Source of the DNA: Perlucidibaca aquatica
GTDB lineage: Bacteria; Pseudomonadota; Gammaproteobacteria; Pseudomonadales; Moraxellaceae
Assembly (NCBI RefSeq): GCF_001676655.1
Contig: NZ_LZDB01000001.1
Span: 620,001 to 684,000, forward strand
Direction: 5' to 3'
Length of the DNA stretch: 64,000 nt
Shown here: positions 9,671 to 18,544 of the stretch, piece after piece
Numbering within the stretch: position 1 is the first letter of the stretch
How the letters are laid out: each line of letters starts with the position of its first letter
The notes under the pieces: model-generated
What the model saw: the letters and a program-made list of their open reading frames with translations, nothing else
What the model was told of the DNA's origin: nothing
Databases searched by the model: none
Position numbers and translations under genes: made by a program

Positions 9671-10013
9671 GCGTATCTGGACATTTTATGTCGATGACAT
9701 GATCGCCTTCGCTGAAAAGGTCTTGAATTACACCGAAGGCTTTGATCAGGCGCGCTTTGTCGAGAGTGGTCTGACCTATGATGCAACGCTGCGTAATCTG
9801 GAGTTGATCGGTGAGGCGGCAACGCATGTGCCGGCCGAGGTGCGAGCTGCACATGGCGAAATTCCGTGGCGACTGATTATCGCTACGCGTAACCGTTTGA
9901 TACACGGCTACCTCGGTGTTGATAACGATACGCTGTGGAGCATAGTTGTGGATGAAGTGCCAGCTTTACTGGCTGATCTGATGCAATTGCGTACGCAATA
10001 CCGCACGCTTTAA
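9663..10013 (+). CDS. hepT: HepT-type HEPN toxin (DUF86 family)
   Basis: A 116-residue all-helical HEPN-family RNase candidate. The active-site motif R-X4-H-X-Y is present as RNRLIHGY near residues 80-87; the tyrosine is the residue that MntA adenylylates in studied systems. The ATG at 9663 overlaps the mntA end by 8 bases; a TTG at 9660 is an in-frame alternative. The stop lies 12 bases before trpG, so transcripts from the trpE promoter must cross this gene unless an internal promoter feeds trpGDC. Members of this family cut RNA (tRNA 3' ends in a studied case); the target here is unknown. Confidence 0.85.
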   Translation: MSERIWTFYVDDMIAFAEKVLNYTEGFDQARFVESGLTYDATLRNLELIGEAATHVPAEVRAAHGEIPWRLIIATRNRLIHGYLGVDNDTLWSIVVDEVPALLADLMQLRTQYRTL

Positions 10014-10025
10014 ACGAGAAAAATC

Positions 10026-10610
10026 ATGCTGCTCATGATCGACAACTATGACTCCTTTACCTACAACCTCGTGCAGTATTTTGGCGAGCTGGGTGAAGAG
10101 GTGGTGGTGTATCGCAATGATGAAATCACGCTCGACCAAATCGCGGCGCTGAAGCCCGATCGTCTGGTGATTTCACCCGGTCCCTGCACGCCGACCGAGG
10201 CCGGTATTTCCATCCCGGCCATCGCACGGTTTGCTGGCGAAATTCCGCTGCTCGGCGTTTGCTTGGGGCACCAAAGTATTGGTCAGCACTACGGTGGTGA
10301 TGTGGTGCGCGCACGGCAGGTCATGCATGGCAAAACCTCGCCGATCTTCCACAAGGACACGGGTGTTTTTGCCGGCCTCAACAACCCGCTCACCGCCACA
10401 CGCTATCACTCGTTGGTGGTGAAGAAAGAAACCTTGCCGGCTTGTTTAGAAATGACCGCGTGGACGCAAACCGAAGACGGTGCTGTCGATGAGATCATGG
10501 GTCTGCGCCACAAGACGCTGGCCGTGGAAGGCGTGCAGTTTCATCCGGAATCCATCCTCACCGAGCAGGGTCATGCTCTGCTGAAAAACTTTCTGACACA
10601 GACGCGCTGA
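10026..10610 (+). CDS. trpG: Anthranilate synthase component II (glutamine amidotransferase)
   Basis: A 194-residue class I glutamine amidotransferase that supplies ammonia to TrpE. The catalytic triad is visible: Cys79 in [11 protein letters not shown], and His173 and Glu175 in [13 protein letters not shown]. The N-terminus [18 protein letters not shown] is typical of TrpG/PabA. It is followed closely by trpD and trpC, so it is most likely the Trp-specific subunit, though in many bacteria one protein also serves PabB. The ribosome-binding site is weak (CGAGAA), which suggests coupling to the upstream toxin gene or reduced expression. Confidence 0.95.
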   Translation: MLLMIDNYDSFTYNLVQYFGELGEEVVVYRNDEITLDQIAALKPDRLVISPGPCTPTEAGISIPAIARFAGEIPLLGVCLGHQSIGQHYGGDVVRARQVMHGKTSPIFHKDTGVFAGLNNPLTATRYHSLVVKKETLPACLEMTAWTQTEDGAVDEIMGLRHKTLAVEGVQFHPESILTEQGHALLKNFLTQTR

Positions 10611-10621
10611 GTTTCGAACGC

Positions 10622-11671
10622 ATGGATATCAAGCAGGCGCTGGCCCGCGTAGTCGAGCGCATCGACCTCAATACCGCCGAAATGCAGGATGTGATGAAAG
10701 CCATCATGAGTGGGCAGTGCAGTGATGCACAGATTGCCGCACTGTTGGTGGCGCTACGCATGAAGGGCGAGTCTATCGATGAAATCGAGGGCGCGGCGCG
10801 GGTCATGCGCGACTTAGCAACGCCGGTCCACATCAGCCAAACGCAGTATCTGGTCGATATTGTGGGAACCGGCGGCGATGGGGCCAATTTATTCAATGTT
10901 TCCACGGCGGCGGCAATGGTCGTTGCGGCGGCCGGTGGTCGCGTGGCGAAGCACGGCAACCGCGCCGTGTCGTCGAAGAGCGGCAGTGCCGACCTGCTGG
11001 AAGCTGCTGGGATTAATCTCGCGATTAGCGCGGAAGAGGTCGCACGTTGCATCGACACCGTGGGCGTCGGTTTCCTCTTTGCCGTGAATCATCACGGCGC
11101 CATGAAGCATGCCATTGGTGCGCGACGCGAGATCGGCTTACGCACCCTGTTTAACATGTTGGGTCCGTTGACCAATCCGGCGTTTGTGCAGCGTCAGGTG
11201 GTCGGTGTCTTCAATCCGGCACTCTGCCGCCCCATGGCCGAAGTACTGGGCCGCCTGGGCAGCGTTCATGCCCTGGTCGTGCATGCGGCCGACGGCCTCG
11301 ATGAGGTATCGCTCGCCACGCGTACGCATGTGGCGGAATGGAAGAATGGTGCCGTGCAGGAATACAGCGTGGTGCCGGAAGATTTAGGTGTTGCCAGCCA
11401 GAGCCTTGTTGGGCTCATGGTGGGCGATTCGGCGGAATCGCTGGCACTCATTCTCGATGCGCTTGGTAAGCAAACCGGCGAGCAAAGCCGCAAGGCGGCA
11501 GACATCATTGCGCTCAATGCAGGCGCTGCAATTTATGTTGCTGGCCTGACGTCGAGTTGGAAGCTGGGCGTAGCCCTCGCCGAGGATGTCATTAGCACGG
11601 GGCAGGCGCTGGAAAAACTCAATGACCTGCGCTTGTTTACTCGCGCCTTATCGCCTCAAAGCCCGACGTGA
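10622..11671 (+). CDS. trpD: Anthranilate phosphoribosyltransferase
   Basis: A 349-residue type III phosphoribosyltransferase joining anthranilate to PRPP in the second Trp-specific step. The PRPP-binding [18 protein letters not shown] loop (about residues 80-97), [19 protein letters not shown] and NMLGPLTNP are all present. The gene starts 11 bases after trpG and its stop is 10 bases before trpC, consistent with one trpGDC transcript. Length matches the family. Confidence 0.97.
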   Translation: MDIKQALARVVERIDLNTAEMQDVMKAIMSGQCSDAQIAALLVALRMKGESIDEIEGAARVMRDLATPVHISQTQYLVDIVGTGGDGANLFNVSTAAAMVVAAAGGRVAKHGNRAVSSKSGSADLLEAAGINLAISAEEVARCIDTVGVGFLFAVNHHGAMKHAIGARREIGLRTLFNMLGPLTNPAFVQRQVVGVFNPALCRPMAEVLGRLGSVHALVVHAADGLDEVSLATRTHVAEWKNGAVQEYSVVPEDLGVASQSLVGLMVGDSAESLALILDALGKQTGEQSRKAADIIALNAGAAIYVAGLTSSWKLGVALAEDVISTGQALEKLNDLRLFTRALSPQSPT

Positions 11672-11681
11672 GCCCAGCCGC

Positions 11682-12470
11682 ATGAGCACTATTCTCGACA
11701 AGATCATGGCGCGTAAGCGCGAAGAAATCGCAGTACGTCGCAAGCGTCATTCCCTGAGGGATCAAGAGGCGTTTGCTCGCGAGGCCGATCCTGTGCGTGG
11801 CTTTACCCGGGCCTTGCAAACGGCTATCGCGTCCGGCCGCCCTGGCGTCATTGCGGAAATTAAAAAAGCCTCACCGTCCAAGGGAGTGATTCGTGCGGAT
11901 TTCCAGCCCGCAGCCATCGCTGAGTCCTACCAGAAAGGTGGTGCTAGCTGCCTTTCAGTGCTCACCGATGTCGACTTCTTTCAAGGCAGTGATGACTACC
12001 TCAAGCAGGCGCGTGCTGCTTGCGGTCTGCCGGTGATTCGCAAGGACTTTCTCTGCGACCCGTATCAGGTTATTGAGGCGCGGGCGCTGGGTGCGGACTG
12101 TGTGCTGCTCATCGTGGCGGCTTTATCAGATGCGCAATTACAAGAGCTCAACGCCTGCGCCTTGGAGCAAGGGTTAGATGTACTCATTGAGGTCCATGAT
12201 CGCACCGAGCTGTTGCGCTCGTTGCCGCTGAACAGCCCGCTGGTGGGTATCAACAATCGCAATCTGCACACCTTCGAGGTCAGCCTGCAGGCCACGCTGG
12301 ACCTGCTTAGCGACATCCCACGAGACCGCACGGTGATTACCGAAAGTGGCATCTTCACCCGCGATGATGTGGCGTTGATGCGAGATAACGCAGTGCACGG
12401 CTTCCTCGTGGGTGAGGCCTTCATGCGCGCACCAGAGCCGGGCGAAAAGCTGGCGGAATTATTTTTCTGA
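11682..12470 (+). CDS. trpC: Indole-3-glycerol phosphate synthase
   Basis: A 262-residue TIM-barrel enzyme that closes the indole ring in Trp synthesis. Family signatures [11 protein letters not shown] (catalytic Lys), [43 protein letters not shown] and ESGIFTRDD occur in order. The start chosen, ATG 11682, gives [16 protein letters not shown], the standard N-terminus; the longer open frame upstream lies inside trpD. There is no fused TrpF domain. Unlike Pseudomonas, where vfr follows, the next gene here is an OsmC-like protein. Confidence 0.97.
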   Translation: MSTILDKIMARKREEIAVRRKRHSLRDQEAFAREADPVRGFTRALQTAIASGRPGVIAEIKKASPSKGVIRADFQPAAIAESYQKGGASCLSVLTDVDFFQGSDDYLKQARAACGLPVIRKDFLCDPYQVIEARALGADCVLLIVAALSDAQLQELNACALEQGLDVLIEVHDRTELLRSLPLNSPLVGINNRNLHTFEVSLQATLDLLSDIPRDRTVITESGIFTRDDVALMRDNAVHGFLVGEAFMRAPEPGEKLAELFF

Positions 12471-12476
12471 AATCAT

Positions 12477-12499
12477 AGTGACTATGTAAAGTAGTTACT
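12477..12499 (+). other. Imperfect inverted repeat between trpC and the OsmC-like gene
   Basis: AGTGACTA (12477-12484) and TAGTTACT (12492-12499) pair in 7 of 8 positions around a 7-base loop. It lies just after trpC, 20 bases before the GTG of the next gene. It is AT-rich and has no U-run, so a regulator site is more plausible than a terminator. The function is unknown. Confidence 0.3.
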
Positions 12500-12519
12500 C
12501 TTGAGGCGAGGTTCTTATT

Positions 12520-12939
12520 GTGGAAGCACGTATCACGTGGAATGGCGAAGTGAGCTTCAAGGCAAAGTCCGGCTCCGGTCACGAAGTTATTATGGACGGC
12601 CCGCCCGATCTCGGTGGGCGTAATCTTGGCGCACGCCCCATGGAAATGATGCTGATGGGCATGGGTGGCTGCACCAGTTTTGATGTCATGACCATTTTGA
12701 AAAAATCACGCCAGCAAGTCACCCACTGCGAAGCGGTTCTGCAGGCTGAGCGTGCGGATGCCGTGCCAGCCGTGTTCACGAAAATTCATGTGCACTTTGT
12801 GGTGACCGGAACGGATCTGAAGGAAGCGCAGGTGAAGCGTGCCGTGGAGTTGTCGGCCGAGAAATACTGCTCGGCCTCCATCATGTTGCAGGCCGCTGGC
12901 GTGGAAATTACGCACAGCTACGAAATGGTTGCTGCTTAA
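12520..12939 (+). CDS. OsmC/Ohr-family protein (YhfA-like)
   Basis: A 139-residue OsmC-fold protein. The two cysteines typical of this family are present: Cys51 in MGGCTSFDV and Cys117 in KYCSASIMLQ. OsmC/Ohr proteins reduce organic hydroperoxides with these thiols; the YhfA subgroup, usually found near crp/vfr, has no firm function. In Pseudomonas vfr lies between trpC and this gene; here it is absent. The GTG start is preceded by a GAGG box about 15 bases away, a loose spacing. The stop is 10 bases from that of the convergent coq7, with no terminator between. Confidence 0.85.
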   Translation: MEARITWNGEVSFKAKSGSGHEVIMDGPPDLGGRNLGARPMEMMLMGMGGCTSFDVMTILKKSRQQVTHCEAVLQAERADAVPAVFTKIHVHFVVTGTDLKEAQVKRAVELSAEKYCSASIMLQAAGVEITHSYEMVAA

Positions 12940-12949
12940 ACCTCGCCGA

Positions 12950-13588
12950 CTAAACGTAGTAAGTCGTTCCCGTCATCACCGTCGACATCGCCTGCATGGC
13001 TTTTTGAATGGGCTCGGGCAAGGTGGCTGCCCCGGCTTTCAAGGCCATGTCGCGATGCGCGGCCTCATCTTCATGCATCTGCGCGAGTACGGCGCGCGTG
13101 CGCAGGTCGTTTAGCGGCAAACGCGTGAGATGCCCTTGCAAATGCTCGCAAACCTGACGCTCAGTTTCAGCCACGAAGCCCAAGCTCCATTTGTCGCCAG
13201 CCAGGCCAGCCAAGGCGCCAATACTGAACGACGCGGCATAAAAAACGGGGTTTAGCACGCTGGGCGATGCCCCGAGCTCATTGAGGCGTTGCTGGCACCA
13301 GGCGAGGTGGTCGACTTCTTCCTGCGCCGCGTGCTCCATTTCTTGGCGCACCGTGGGTAGGCGAGCCGTGAGGGCTTGGCCGTGATAGAGCGCTTGCGCG
13401 CAGACTTCGCCGGTATGGTTGATGCGCATGAAACCGCTGATTTGGCGCTGTTCCTCTGCGCTTAATCCCGCTTCGGGTAAATGTTCCGCCGGCGAGGCTC
13501 GGCTGGCGGACACGGCGTCGTGAGCGAGCGTGCGCAGCACCTTGTCGGCTTCGCCAATCAGTCGATCAAAAAACGTGTAACGACGCAT
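12950..13588 (-). CDS. coq7: Coq7-type demethoxyubiquinone hydroxylase
   Basis: A 212-residue di-iron carboxylate hydroxylase of ubiquinone biosynthesis. The iron ligands can be seen in two halves: NHTGEVCAQALYHGQ with EEVDHLAWC, and ETERQVCEHL with MHEDEAAHRDMA. The ATG at 13588 gives MRRYTFFDRLIGEAD, the usual N-terminus; the open frame extends 36 codons further but runs back into the HIT gene. It replaces UbiF in pseudomonads. The HIT gene lies just upstream on the same strand, as in Pseudomonas, while speD is missing from the neighbourhood. Confidence 0.95.
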   Translation of the reverse strand: MRRYTFFDRLIGEADKVLRTLAHDAVSASRASPAEHLPEAGLSAEEQRQISGFMRINHTGEVCAQALYHGQALTARLPTVRQEMEHAAQEEVDHLAWCQQRLNELGASPSVLNPVFYAASFSIGALAGLAGDKWSLGFVAETERQVCEHLQGHLTRLPLNDLRTRAVLAQMHEDEAAHRDMALKAGAATLPEPIQKAMQAMSTVMTGTTYYV

Positions 13589-13611
13589 GAGCTTAGATCT
13601 CTTGTTTGGGT

Positions 13612-13956
13612 TTAGCCCGGAGGCCAGCTGAGTCGGCGACCGGCTAATAGATGCAAATGAATGTGATACACACTTTGTCCGCCATCCTGATTGCAATTCA
13701 TCACCACTCGGTAGCCTTCTTCAGCGAAGCCATACTCTTTTGCCAGCGCAGTGGCTGTGGTCATGAGCTCGCCAAGCAGCGCCGCCTCGCTCGCCGGTAC
13801 ATCATTGAGCGTCGTGAAATGCTGTTTCGGGATGATCAGCAAGTGCGTGGGTGCGGCCGGGAATAAATCGTGAAAGGCCACCACGCGCTCGTTCTCAAAC
13901 ACGATGCGGGCATTCACTTCATGATTAGCGATTTTGCAAAAAATACAATCGGTCAT
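13612..13956 (-). CDS. hinT: HIT-family nucleotide hydrolase (HinT-like)
   Basis: A 114-residue histidine-triad protein. The triad HIHLHLLAGR lies near residues 97-106, and the N-terminal CIFCKIANHEV and APTHLLIIPK segments match the HinT branch. Such enzymes hydrolyse adenosine phosphoramidates and acyl- or aminoacyl-adenylates. The stop is 23 bases before the coq7 start, so the two are probably one transcript. The upstream 345 bases hold the glnA control region on the other strand. Confidence 0.9.
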   Translation of the reverse strand: MTDCIFCKIANHEVNARIVFENERVVAFHDLFPAAPTHLLIIPKQHFTTLNDVPASEAALLGELMTTATALAKEYGFAEEGYRVVMNCNQDGGQSVYHIHLHLLAGRRLSWPPG

Positions 13957-14077
13957 ACCGTTAGGCTCGTTAAACGCAGAGGGAAGTTTTCGCTGCCTAG
14001 ACTAAGGGGTCTGCAGTGTAGACTCAATCAATGCTATGCTTCTGCGCCGGTTAAGCTGTGTGCAAAGCGAGCAATTT

Positions 14078-14092
14078 GCACCAAATTAGGGC
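14078..14092 (+). promoter_or_regulatory. NtrC-like site 1 upstream of glnA
   Basis: GCAC-N7-GGGC matches the NtrC consensus GCAC-N7-GTGC at 7 of 8 positions. Its centre is about 115 bases before the expected glnA start point, the normal range for an enhancer. The left half is also part of the GTGCAAA/TTTGCAC inverted repeat. Confidence 0.5.
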
Positions 14093-14138
14093 GCATACAG
14101 ATTAATTGCACTTTTTTAGTGACGATTGAGCTGCTTAT

Positions 14139-14153
14139 GCACCGAGATGGCGC
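14139..14153 (+). promoter_or_regulatory. NtrC-like site 2 upstream of glnA
   Basis: GCAC-N7-GCGC matches the NtrC consensus at 7 of 8 positions. Its centre is 61 bases from that of site 1, near six helical turns, and about 50 bases before the expected transcription start. Two same-face sites upstream of a sigma-54 promoter fit nitrogen control of glnA. Confidence 0.5.
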
Positions 14154-14173
14154 AACTGTGGGTGCTGGTTTCG

Positions 14174-14188
14174 TGGCACGCTATTTGC
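14174..14188 (+). promoter_or_regulatory. Sigma-54 promoter of glnA
   Basis: TGGCACG-ctat-TTGC is a full match to the -24/-12 consensus of RpoN (sigma-54) promoters, with the invariant GG and GC dinucleotides 10 bases apart. Transcription would begin near 14200, about 100 bases before the glnA ATG. This makes glnA nitrogen-regulated through NtrB-NtrC, as in enteric bacteria. Confidence 0.85.
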
Positions 14189-14302
14189 TAAAACCGTCCA
14201 GTGATGCTGGCACGTCCTCCCGTTCTAACCAACGGGCCGCGGCCTGAGTGTCCCGACGAATTCAATTCAAAGTCTGTGCAATGCTCTGTGGAGGAGCTAA
14301 AC

Positions 14303-15712
14303 ATGTCGAACAAAGTGCTGAAACTGATCAAGGAAAACGAAGCCAAGTGGGTCGATTTCCGTTTTACCGATACCAAGGGTAAGGAACAGCACGTTTCCTA
14401 CCCATCCCACACCATTGACGAAGAAACCTTCGTTAACGGCAAAATGTTTGACGGTTCGTCGATCACGGGCTGGAAGGGCATTGAAGCGTCCGACATGATT
14501 TTGCTGCCAGACCCAGAAACCGCTTTCATGGACCCCTTCTTTGAAGAGTCCACGGTTGTTGTGACCTGCGACGTTATCGAGCCGTCCACCATGGAAGGTT
14601 ACGAGCGTGACCCACGCTCCATCGCCAAGCGCGCTGAAGCCTACCTGAAGTCCACCGGTATCGGTGACACCGCTTTCTTCGGCCCAGAGCCTGAGTTCTT
14701 CGTATTTGACGAAGTAAAGTGGGACATCAGCATGGCGGGTTCGTCGCACAAGATGATCGCTGAAGAAGCCGCTTGGTCGACCAACAATGACTACGAAGGT
14801 GGCAACACCGGTCACCGTCCACGCGTGAAGGGTGGTTATTTCCCCGTACCGCCAATTGACTCCGCTCAGGATCTGCGCGCTGCCATGTGCACCGCCATTG
14901 AAGCCATGATGGGCGTTGGCAAAGTTGAAGTTCAGCACCACGAAGTGGCTTCCTGCCAGTCCGAAATCGGTGTGACATTCAACACGCTGGTACGTAAGGC
15001 TGACGAAGTTCAGGTGCTGAAGTACGCTGTTCACAACGTCGCTCACGCGTTCGGCAAGACCGCGACATTCATGCCTAAGCCCATCGTTGGTGACAACGGT
15101 TCCGGTATGCACGTTCACATGTCCATCGCTAAAGATGGCAAGAACCTGTTTGCTGGCGACGAATACGCCGGCCTGTCGGAAATGGCGCTGTTCTTCATTG
15201 GCGGTGTGATCAAGCACGCTCGCGCGCTGAACGCCATCACCAACCCAGCGACCAACTCCTACAAGCGTCTGGTTCCACACTACGAAGCGCCAATCATGCT
15301 GGCCTACTCGGCTCGCAACCGTTCGGCATCGATTCGTATTCCATACGTCGCCAGCCCGAAGGGTCGTCGTATCGAAGCCCGTTTCCCGGATCCAGCAGCT
15401 AACCCATACCTGTGCTTCGCTGCCTTGTTGATGGCTGGCCTCGACGGCATCCAGAACAAGATCCACCCAGGCGCCGCAGCCGACAAGAACCTGTACGACC
15501 TGCCGCCGGAAGAAGAAGCTAAGATCCCAACCGTGGCTCACAACCTGGAAATGGCTCTGGACGCCCTCAAGGCCGACCACGAGTTCCTGACCAAGGGTGG
15601 CGTGTTCACCAAAGAAATGCTGGATGCCTACATCGAGCTGAAGACCGAAGAAGCACGTCGCGTTAGCACCTTCGTATCGCCGATCGAATTCGATCTGTAC
15701 TACAGCGTGTAA
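14303..15712 (+). CDS. glnA: Glutamine synthetase type I
   Basis: A 469-residue GSI-beta enzyme condensing ammonia and glutamate with ATP. Visible signatures are [11 protein letters not shown], the metal-binding [31 protein letters not shown] and the adenylylation loop with Tyr398 in [10 protein letters not shown]. That tyrosine makes the enzyme a substrate of GlnE, encoded just downstream. ATG 14303 follows a strong GAGGAG ribosome-binding site; the open frame continues upstream but without such a site. Codon choice is strikingly biased towards a few codons, as in highly expressed genes. Confidence 0.98.
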   Translation: MSNKVLKLIKENEAKWVDFRFTDTKGKEQHVSYPSHTIDEETFVNGKMFDGSSITGWKGIEASDMILLPDPETAFMDPFFEESTVVVTCDVIEPSTMEGYERDPRSIAKRAEAYLKSTGIGDTAFFGPEPEFFVFDEVKWDISMAGSSHKMIAEEAAWSTNNDYEGGNTGHRPRVKGGYFPVPPIDSAQDLRAAMCTAIEAMMGVGKVEVQHHEVASCQSEIGVTFNTLVRKADEVQVLKYAVHNVAHAFGKTATFMPKPIVGDNGSGMHVHMSIAKDGKNLFAGDEYAGLSEMALFFIGGVIKHARALNAITNPATNSYKRLVPHYEAPIMLAYSARNRSASIRIPYVASPKGRRIEARFPDPAANPYLCFAALLMAGLDGIQNKIHPGAAADKNLYDLPPEEEAKIPTVAHNLEMALDALKADHEFLTKGGVFTKEMLDAYIELKTEEARRVSTFVSPIEFDLYYSV

Positions 15713-15766
15713 AAGCGTCGGTGTAATCGCTTGCACATGGCAGCCTGAAAGGGCTGTTGCGTGAAT

Positions 15767-15803
15767 AAAAGGCCTGCTCGCAAGAGCGGGCCTTTTGTTT
15801 TTT
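15767..15803 (+). terminator. Rho-independent terminator after glnA
   Basis: AAAAGGCC-T-GCTC and GAGC-G-GGCCTTTT form a 13-pair stem with a GCAA tetraloop and one T-G wobble, followed by GTTTTTT. It ends 28 bases before the glnE start, so glnE needs its own promoter or read-through. Confidence 0.92.
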
Positions 15804-15831
15804 AAGGCTGAGCTGGCATGATCAAGGCCTT

Positions 15832-18543
15832 ATGTTGAGGCCGTTTATGTCTAGTCCAATCGCTCATCTAACGCACTGCTCCCCCTGGCTACAGGAACGC
15901 TTACAGCGAGGGTTGAGTTGCGCACCCGACCGTCCTGCCGATGAATCGTGGTTGCAGCGCGTGCAGCGAGCCGTGGCGCATTTGCCCCGATCTGAAGCGC
16001 GACCGCTCACGGAGCTGGCGCGGGGGGTAGATCCGGCCTGGCAAGCCGCCTTGCGCCAGCTGCGCACGCAAGAGCAGATGCGTTTTATCTCCCGCGACTT
16101 AAACCGGCTTTGCTCTCTGCCGGAATTAACCCGGGAACTGTCTGAGTTTGCCGATGCCGTGCTTGAAGTTGCGTTAGCGCAAGCTCATGCCGATGTTGCG
16201 CTATTACATGGCGAGCCTATCGGCGAAAGCTCGGGTCAGCCTCAGCAAATGATCATCATTGGCATGGGTAAGCTCGGCGCGCATGAGCTGAATTTGTCTT
16301 CCGATATTGATCTCATGTTCACCTATGCCGAAGAAGGTGAAACGCAGGGTCGCCGGTCGATCAGTAATCGCGAGTTTTTCATTAAAGTCGGGCAACGCAT
16401 TATTCAATTGCTCGACCCCATCACGGCCGATGGTTTTGTTTTTCGCGTGGACATGCGCTTGCGACCGTGGGGTGATGGCTCAGCGTTAGCCATGAGTGTG
16501 GATGCCATGGAAACTTACTACGAGCGCCATGGCCGCGAGTGGGAGCGTTATGCGCTAATTAAGGCGCGTATCTGTGCCGGTGATCGCGTCGCTGGCGAGC
16601 AGTTAATGCGAGCGCTGCGTCCTTTTGTGTTTCGCCGCTACATTGACTTCGGCGTGTTTGAGTCCTTGCGCGAAATGAAGGCCATGATTGAGCGCGAGGT
16701 GCGCCGCTTGGATCGGGAAGACAACATCAAGCTGGGTCGGGGCGGTATTCGCGAAGTCGAGTTTATTGCGCAGGCCTTTCAGCTTATTCGCGGCGGCGTG
16801 GATACGGCATTGCAAGAGCGTGAGCTACTCAAAGTGTTGCCGATGCTAGGCGAACGCGGGTTGCTGCCCGCGAGTGCCGTGCAAGCGTTAGTTCACGCGT
16901 ATTATTTTTTACGCGACAGTGAGCATCGTATTCAGGCCTTGCATGACCAGCAAACACAAATGCTGCCTGTGGATGCCGCGGATCGCCAGCGACTTGCCGA
17001 GGCTATGGGCTTTGCTGATTGGACGGCCTATCGCGTGGCGCTTGCGAACGAGCGCGAGGTCGTGCATCGACATTTCCGCGATGTGATTGATGCCCGCGAG
17101 CCAGAGCCTGAGCAAGCGGCGCTTGCGCCAGAACAATGGCCACCCGCTATCCAAGCCTTGCTCGACAGTCGTGCGCTGGCCCAGCTCAGCGTGACTGGGC
17201 GCGAGCGCCTTGAGCGCCTATTGCCAACGCTGGTGCGCGAGTGCGCGGCCCATGACAATGGCGAGCAAGCCTTGGCGCGTATCCTGCCCCTGATTGAAGC
17301 CACGCTGAAGCGCTCGGCTTATTTGGTGTTACTGAGCGAAAACCCGGAAGCGCTGAAGCGCTTAATTGACCTGTGCGCGGCCAGTCCGTGGATGGCTCAG
17401 TTGCTGGCGCGTTACCCGGCGCTCTTAGATGAGCTGCTCAATGCCGCCACGCTGTTCGCGCCACCCTCGCGCAGTGAGTTATCGGCGGACTTACGGGCGC
17501 AGTTGGCGCGAGTGCCAGAGGATGATCTGGAGCGGCAAATGGACATCCTGCGCCTGTTCCAGAAAGGCCAACTGCTCCGCGTTGCGGCTTCGGACCTTAA
17601 AGGCACTTTAGCGCTGATGAAAATTAGCGATTCGCTGACGTGGATTGCTGAGGCCGTTTTACAGGAAGTCTTACTCCTGAGCTGGCGGCAGTTGGTGGCC
17701 CGACATGGCACGCCGTTGGACCGCGAAGGCCGGCCCTGCGATCCCGGCTTTATCATTGTTGGCTACGGCAAGCTCGGTGGCCTGGAGCTGGGGTATGGCT
17801 CTGATCTCGACCTTGTGTTTATTCACGATGCCGATGCCCAGCGCGACACGGTGGGTGGCGTTAAGCCCCTAGACGGCGCGAGTTTCTTTGCGCGCCTCGG
17901 CCAAAAAATCATTCATCTGCTCACCACCAGCATGGGCAGCGGCCTGCTTTATGAAGTGGACATGCGACTCAGGCCGTCGGGCGCATCGGGCCTGTTGGTG
18001 ACTTCATTGGATGGCTTCGCGCAGTATCAGCGTGAGCAGGCTTGGACGTGGGAGCATCAGGCTCTGGTGCGTGCACGTGTCGTTGTTGGCGATCCTGCGC
18101 TGGCGGTGCGGTTTGATGAGGTACGTGCCTCGGTGCTCTCACAAGCACGCAGTGACACGATGCTGCGCCAAGAAGTCCGCGAGATGCGGCAAAAAATGCG
18201 CGATCACTTGGCACCGAAAGACCCGGCAGAAATTGATCTCAAGCACAGCCCCGGCGGCCTTGTAGACATCGAGTTTCTCGTGCAATACCTCACGCTGGCG
18301 CACGCCCATGCCCATCCTGAACTAACTCAGTGGCCGGATAATGTACGTCTGCTCGATACCTTGGCGCAGGCGGGATTGATGCCTTTAGCTGATGCAGAGG
18401 CGCTGAAAGCGGCGTATCTGGCGCTGCGCCGTGCCGGACATGCGCGAGCTTTAGCGGGCGCCGACAAGGGCTTGCAAGCCGATGAGTTATTGACAGAGCG
18501 CACGCTGGTGCAGCGGCTGTGGTCCGACATTATGGAGCGTTGA
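15832..18543 (+). CDS. glnE: Bifunctional glutamine synthetase adenylyltransferase/adenylyl-removing enzyme
   Basis: A 903-residue regulator of glutamine synthetase. Two nucleotidyltransferase domains are evident: the N-terminal adenylyl-removing domain with GMGKLGAHELNLSSDIDLMF (residues 144-163; Asp158 and Asp160), and the C-terminal adenylylating domain with GYGKLGGLELGYGSDLDLVF (about 643-662). GlnB-type signal proteins switch between the two. Its substrate glnA is directly upstream but separated by a terminator. ATG 15832 is used; ATG 15847 is a close alternative. The length is slightly under that of E. coli GlnE (946). Confidence 0.97.
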   Translation: MLRPFMSSPIAHLTHCSPWLQERLQRGLSCAPDRPADESWLQRVQRAVAHLPRSEARPLTELARGVDPAWQAALRQLRTQEQMRFISRDLNRLCSLPELTRELSEFADAVLEVALAQAHADVALLHGEPIGESSGQPQQMIIIGMGKLGAHELNLSSDIDLMFTYAEEGETQGRRSISNREFFIKVGQRIIQLLDPITADGFVFRVDMRLRPWGDGSALAMSVDAMETYYERHGREWERYALIKARICAGDRVAGEQLMRALRPFVFRRYIDFGVFESLREMKAMIEREVRRLDREDNIKLGRGGIREVEFIAQAFQLIRGGVDTALQERELLKVLPMLGERGLLPASAVQALVHAYYFLRDSEHRIQALHDQQTQMLPVDAADRQRLAEAMGFADWTAYRVALANEREVVHRHFRDVIDAREPEPEQAALAPEQWPPAIQALLDSRALAQLSVTGRERLERLLPTLVRECAAHDNGEQALARILPLIEATLKRSAYLVLLSENPEALKRLIDLCAASPWMAQLLARYPALLDELLNAATLFAPPSRSELSADLRAQLARVPEDDLERQMDILRLFQKGQLLRVAASDLKGTLALMKISDSLTWIAEAVLQEVLLLSWRQLVARHGTPLDREGRPCDPGFIIVGYGKLGGLELGYGSDLDLVFIHDADAQRDTVGGVKPLDGASFFARLGQKIIHLLTTSMGSGLLYEVDMRLRPSGASGLLVTSLDGFAQYQREQAWTWEHQALVRARVVVGDPALAVRFDEVRASVLSQARSDTMLRQEVREMRQKMRDHLAPKDPAEIDLKHSPGGLVDIEFLVQYLTLAHAHAHPELTQWPDNVRLLDTLAQAGLMPLADAEALKAAYLALRRAGHARALAGADKGLQADELLTERTLVQRLWSDIMER

Positions 18544-18544
18544 T

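Larger units (their letters stand above)
13957..14302. other. 346-base control region between the HIT gene and glnA
   Basis: This divergent gap contains no credible gene. It holds the glnA sigma-54 promoter and two NtrC-like sites listed separately. It also contains a perfect 7-base inverted repeat, GTGCAAA (14060-14066) and TTTGCAC (14075-14081), that overlaps the upstream NtrC-like site. It must also contain the promoter of the HIT-coq7 transcript on the minus strand, which I could not place. Confidence 0.6.

Noticed and set aside
14297-15736. 479-codon open frame antisense to glnA
   Set aside because: glnA on the other strand is certain and has strongly biased codons; long antisense frames arise from such bias.
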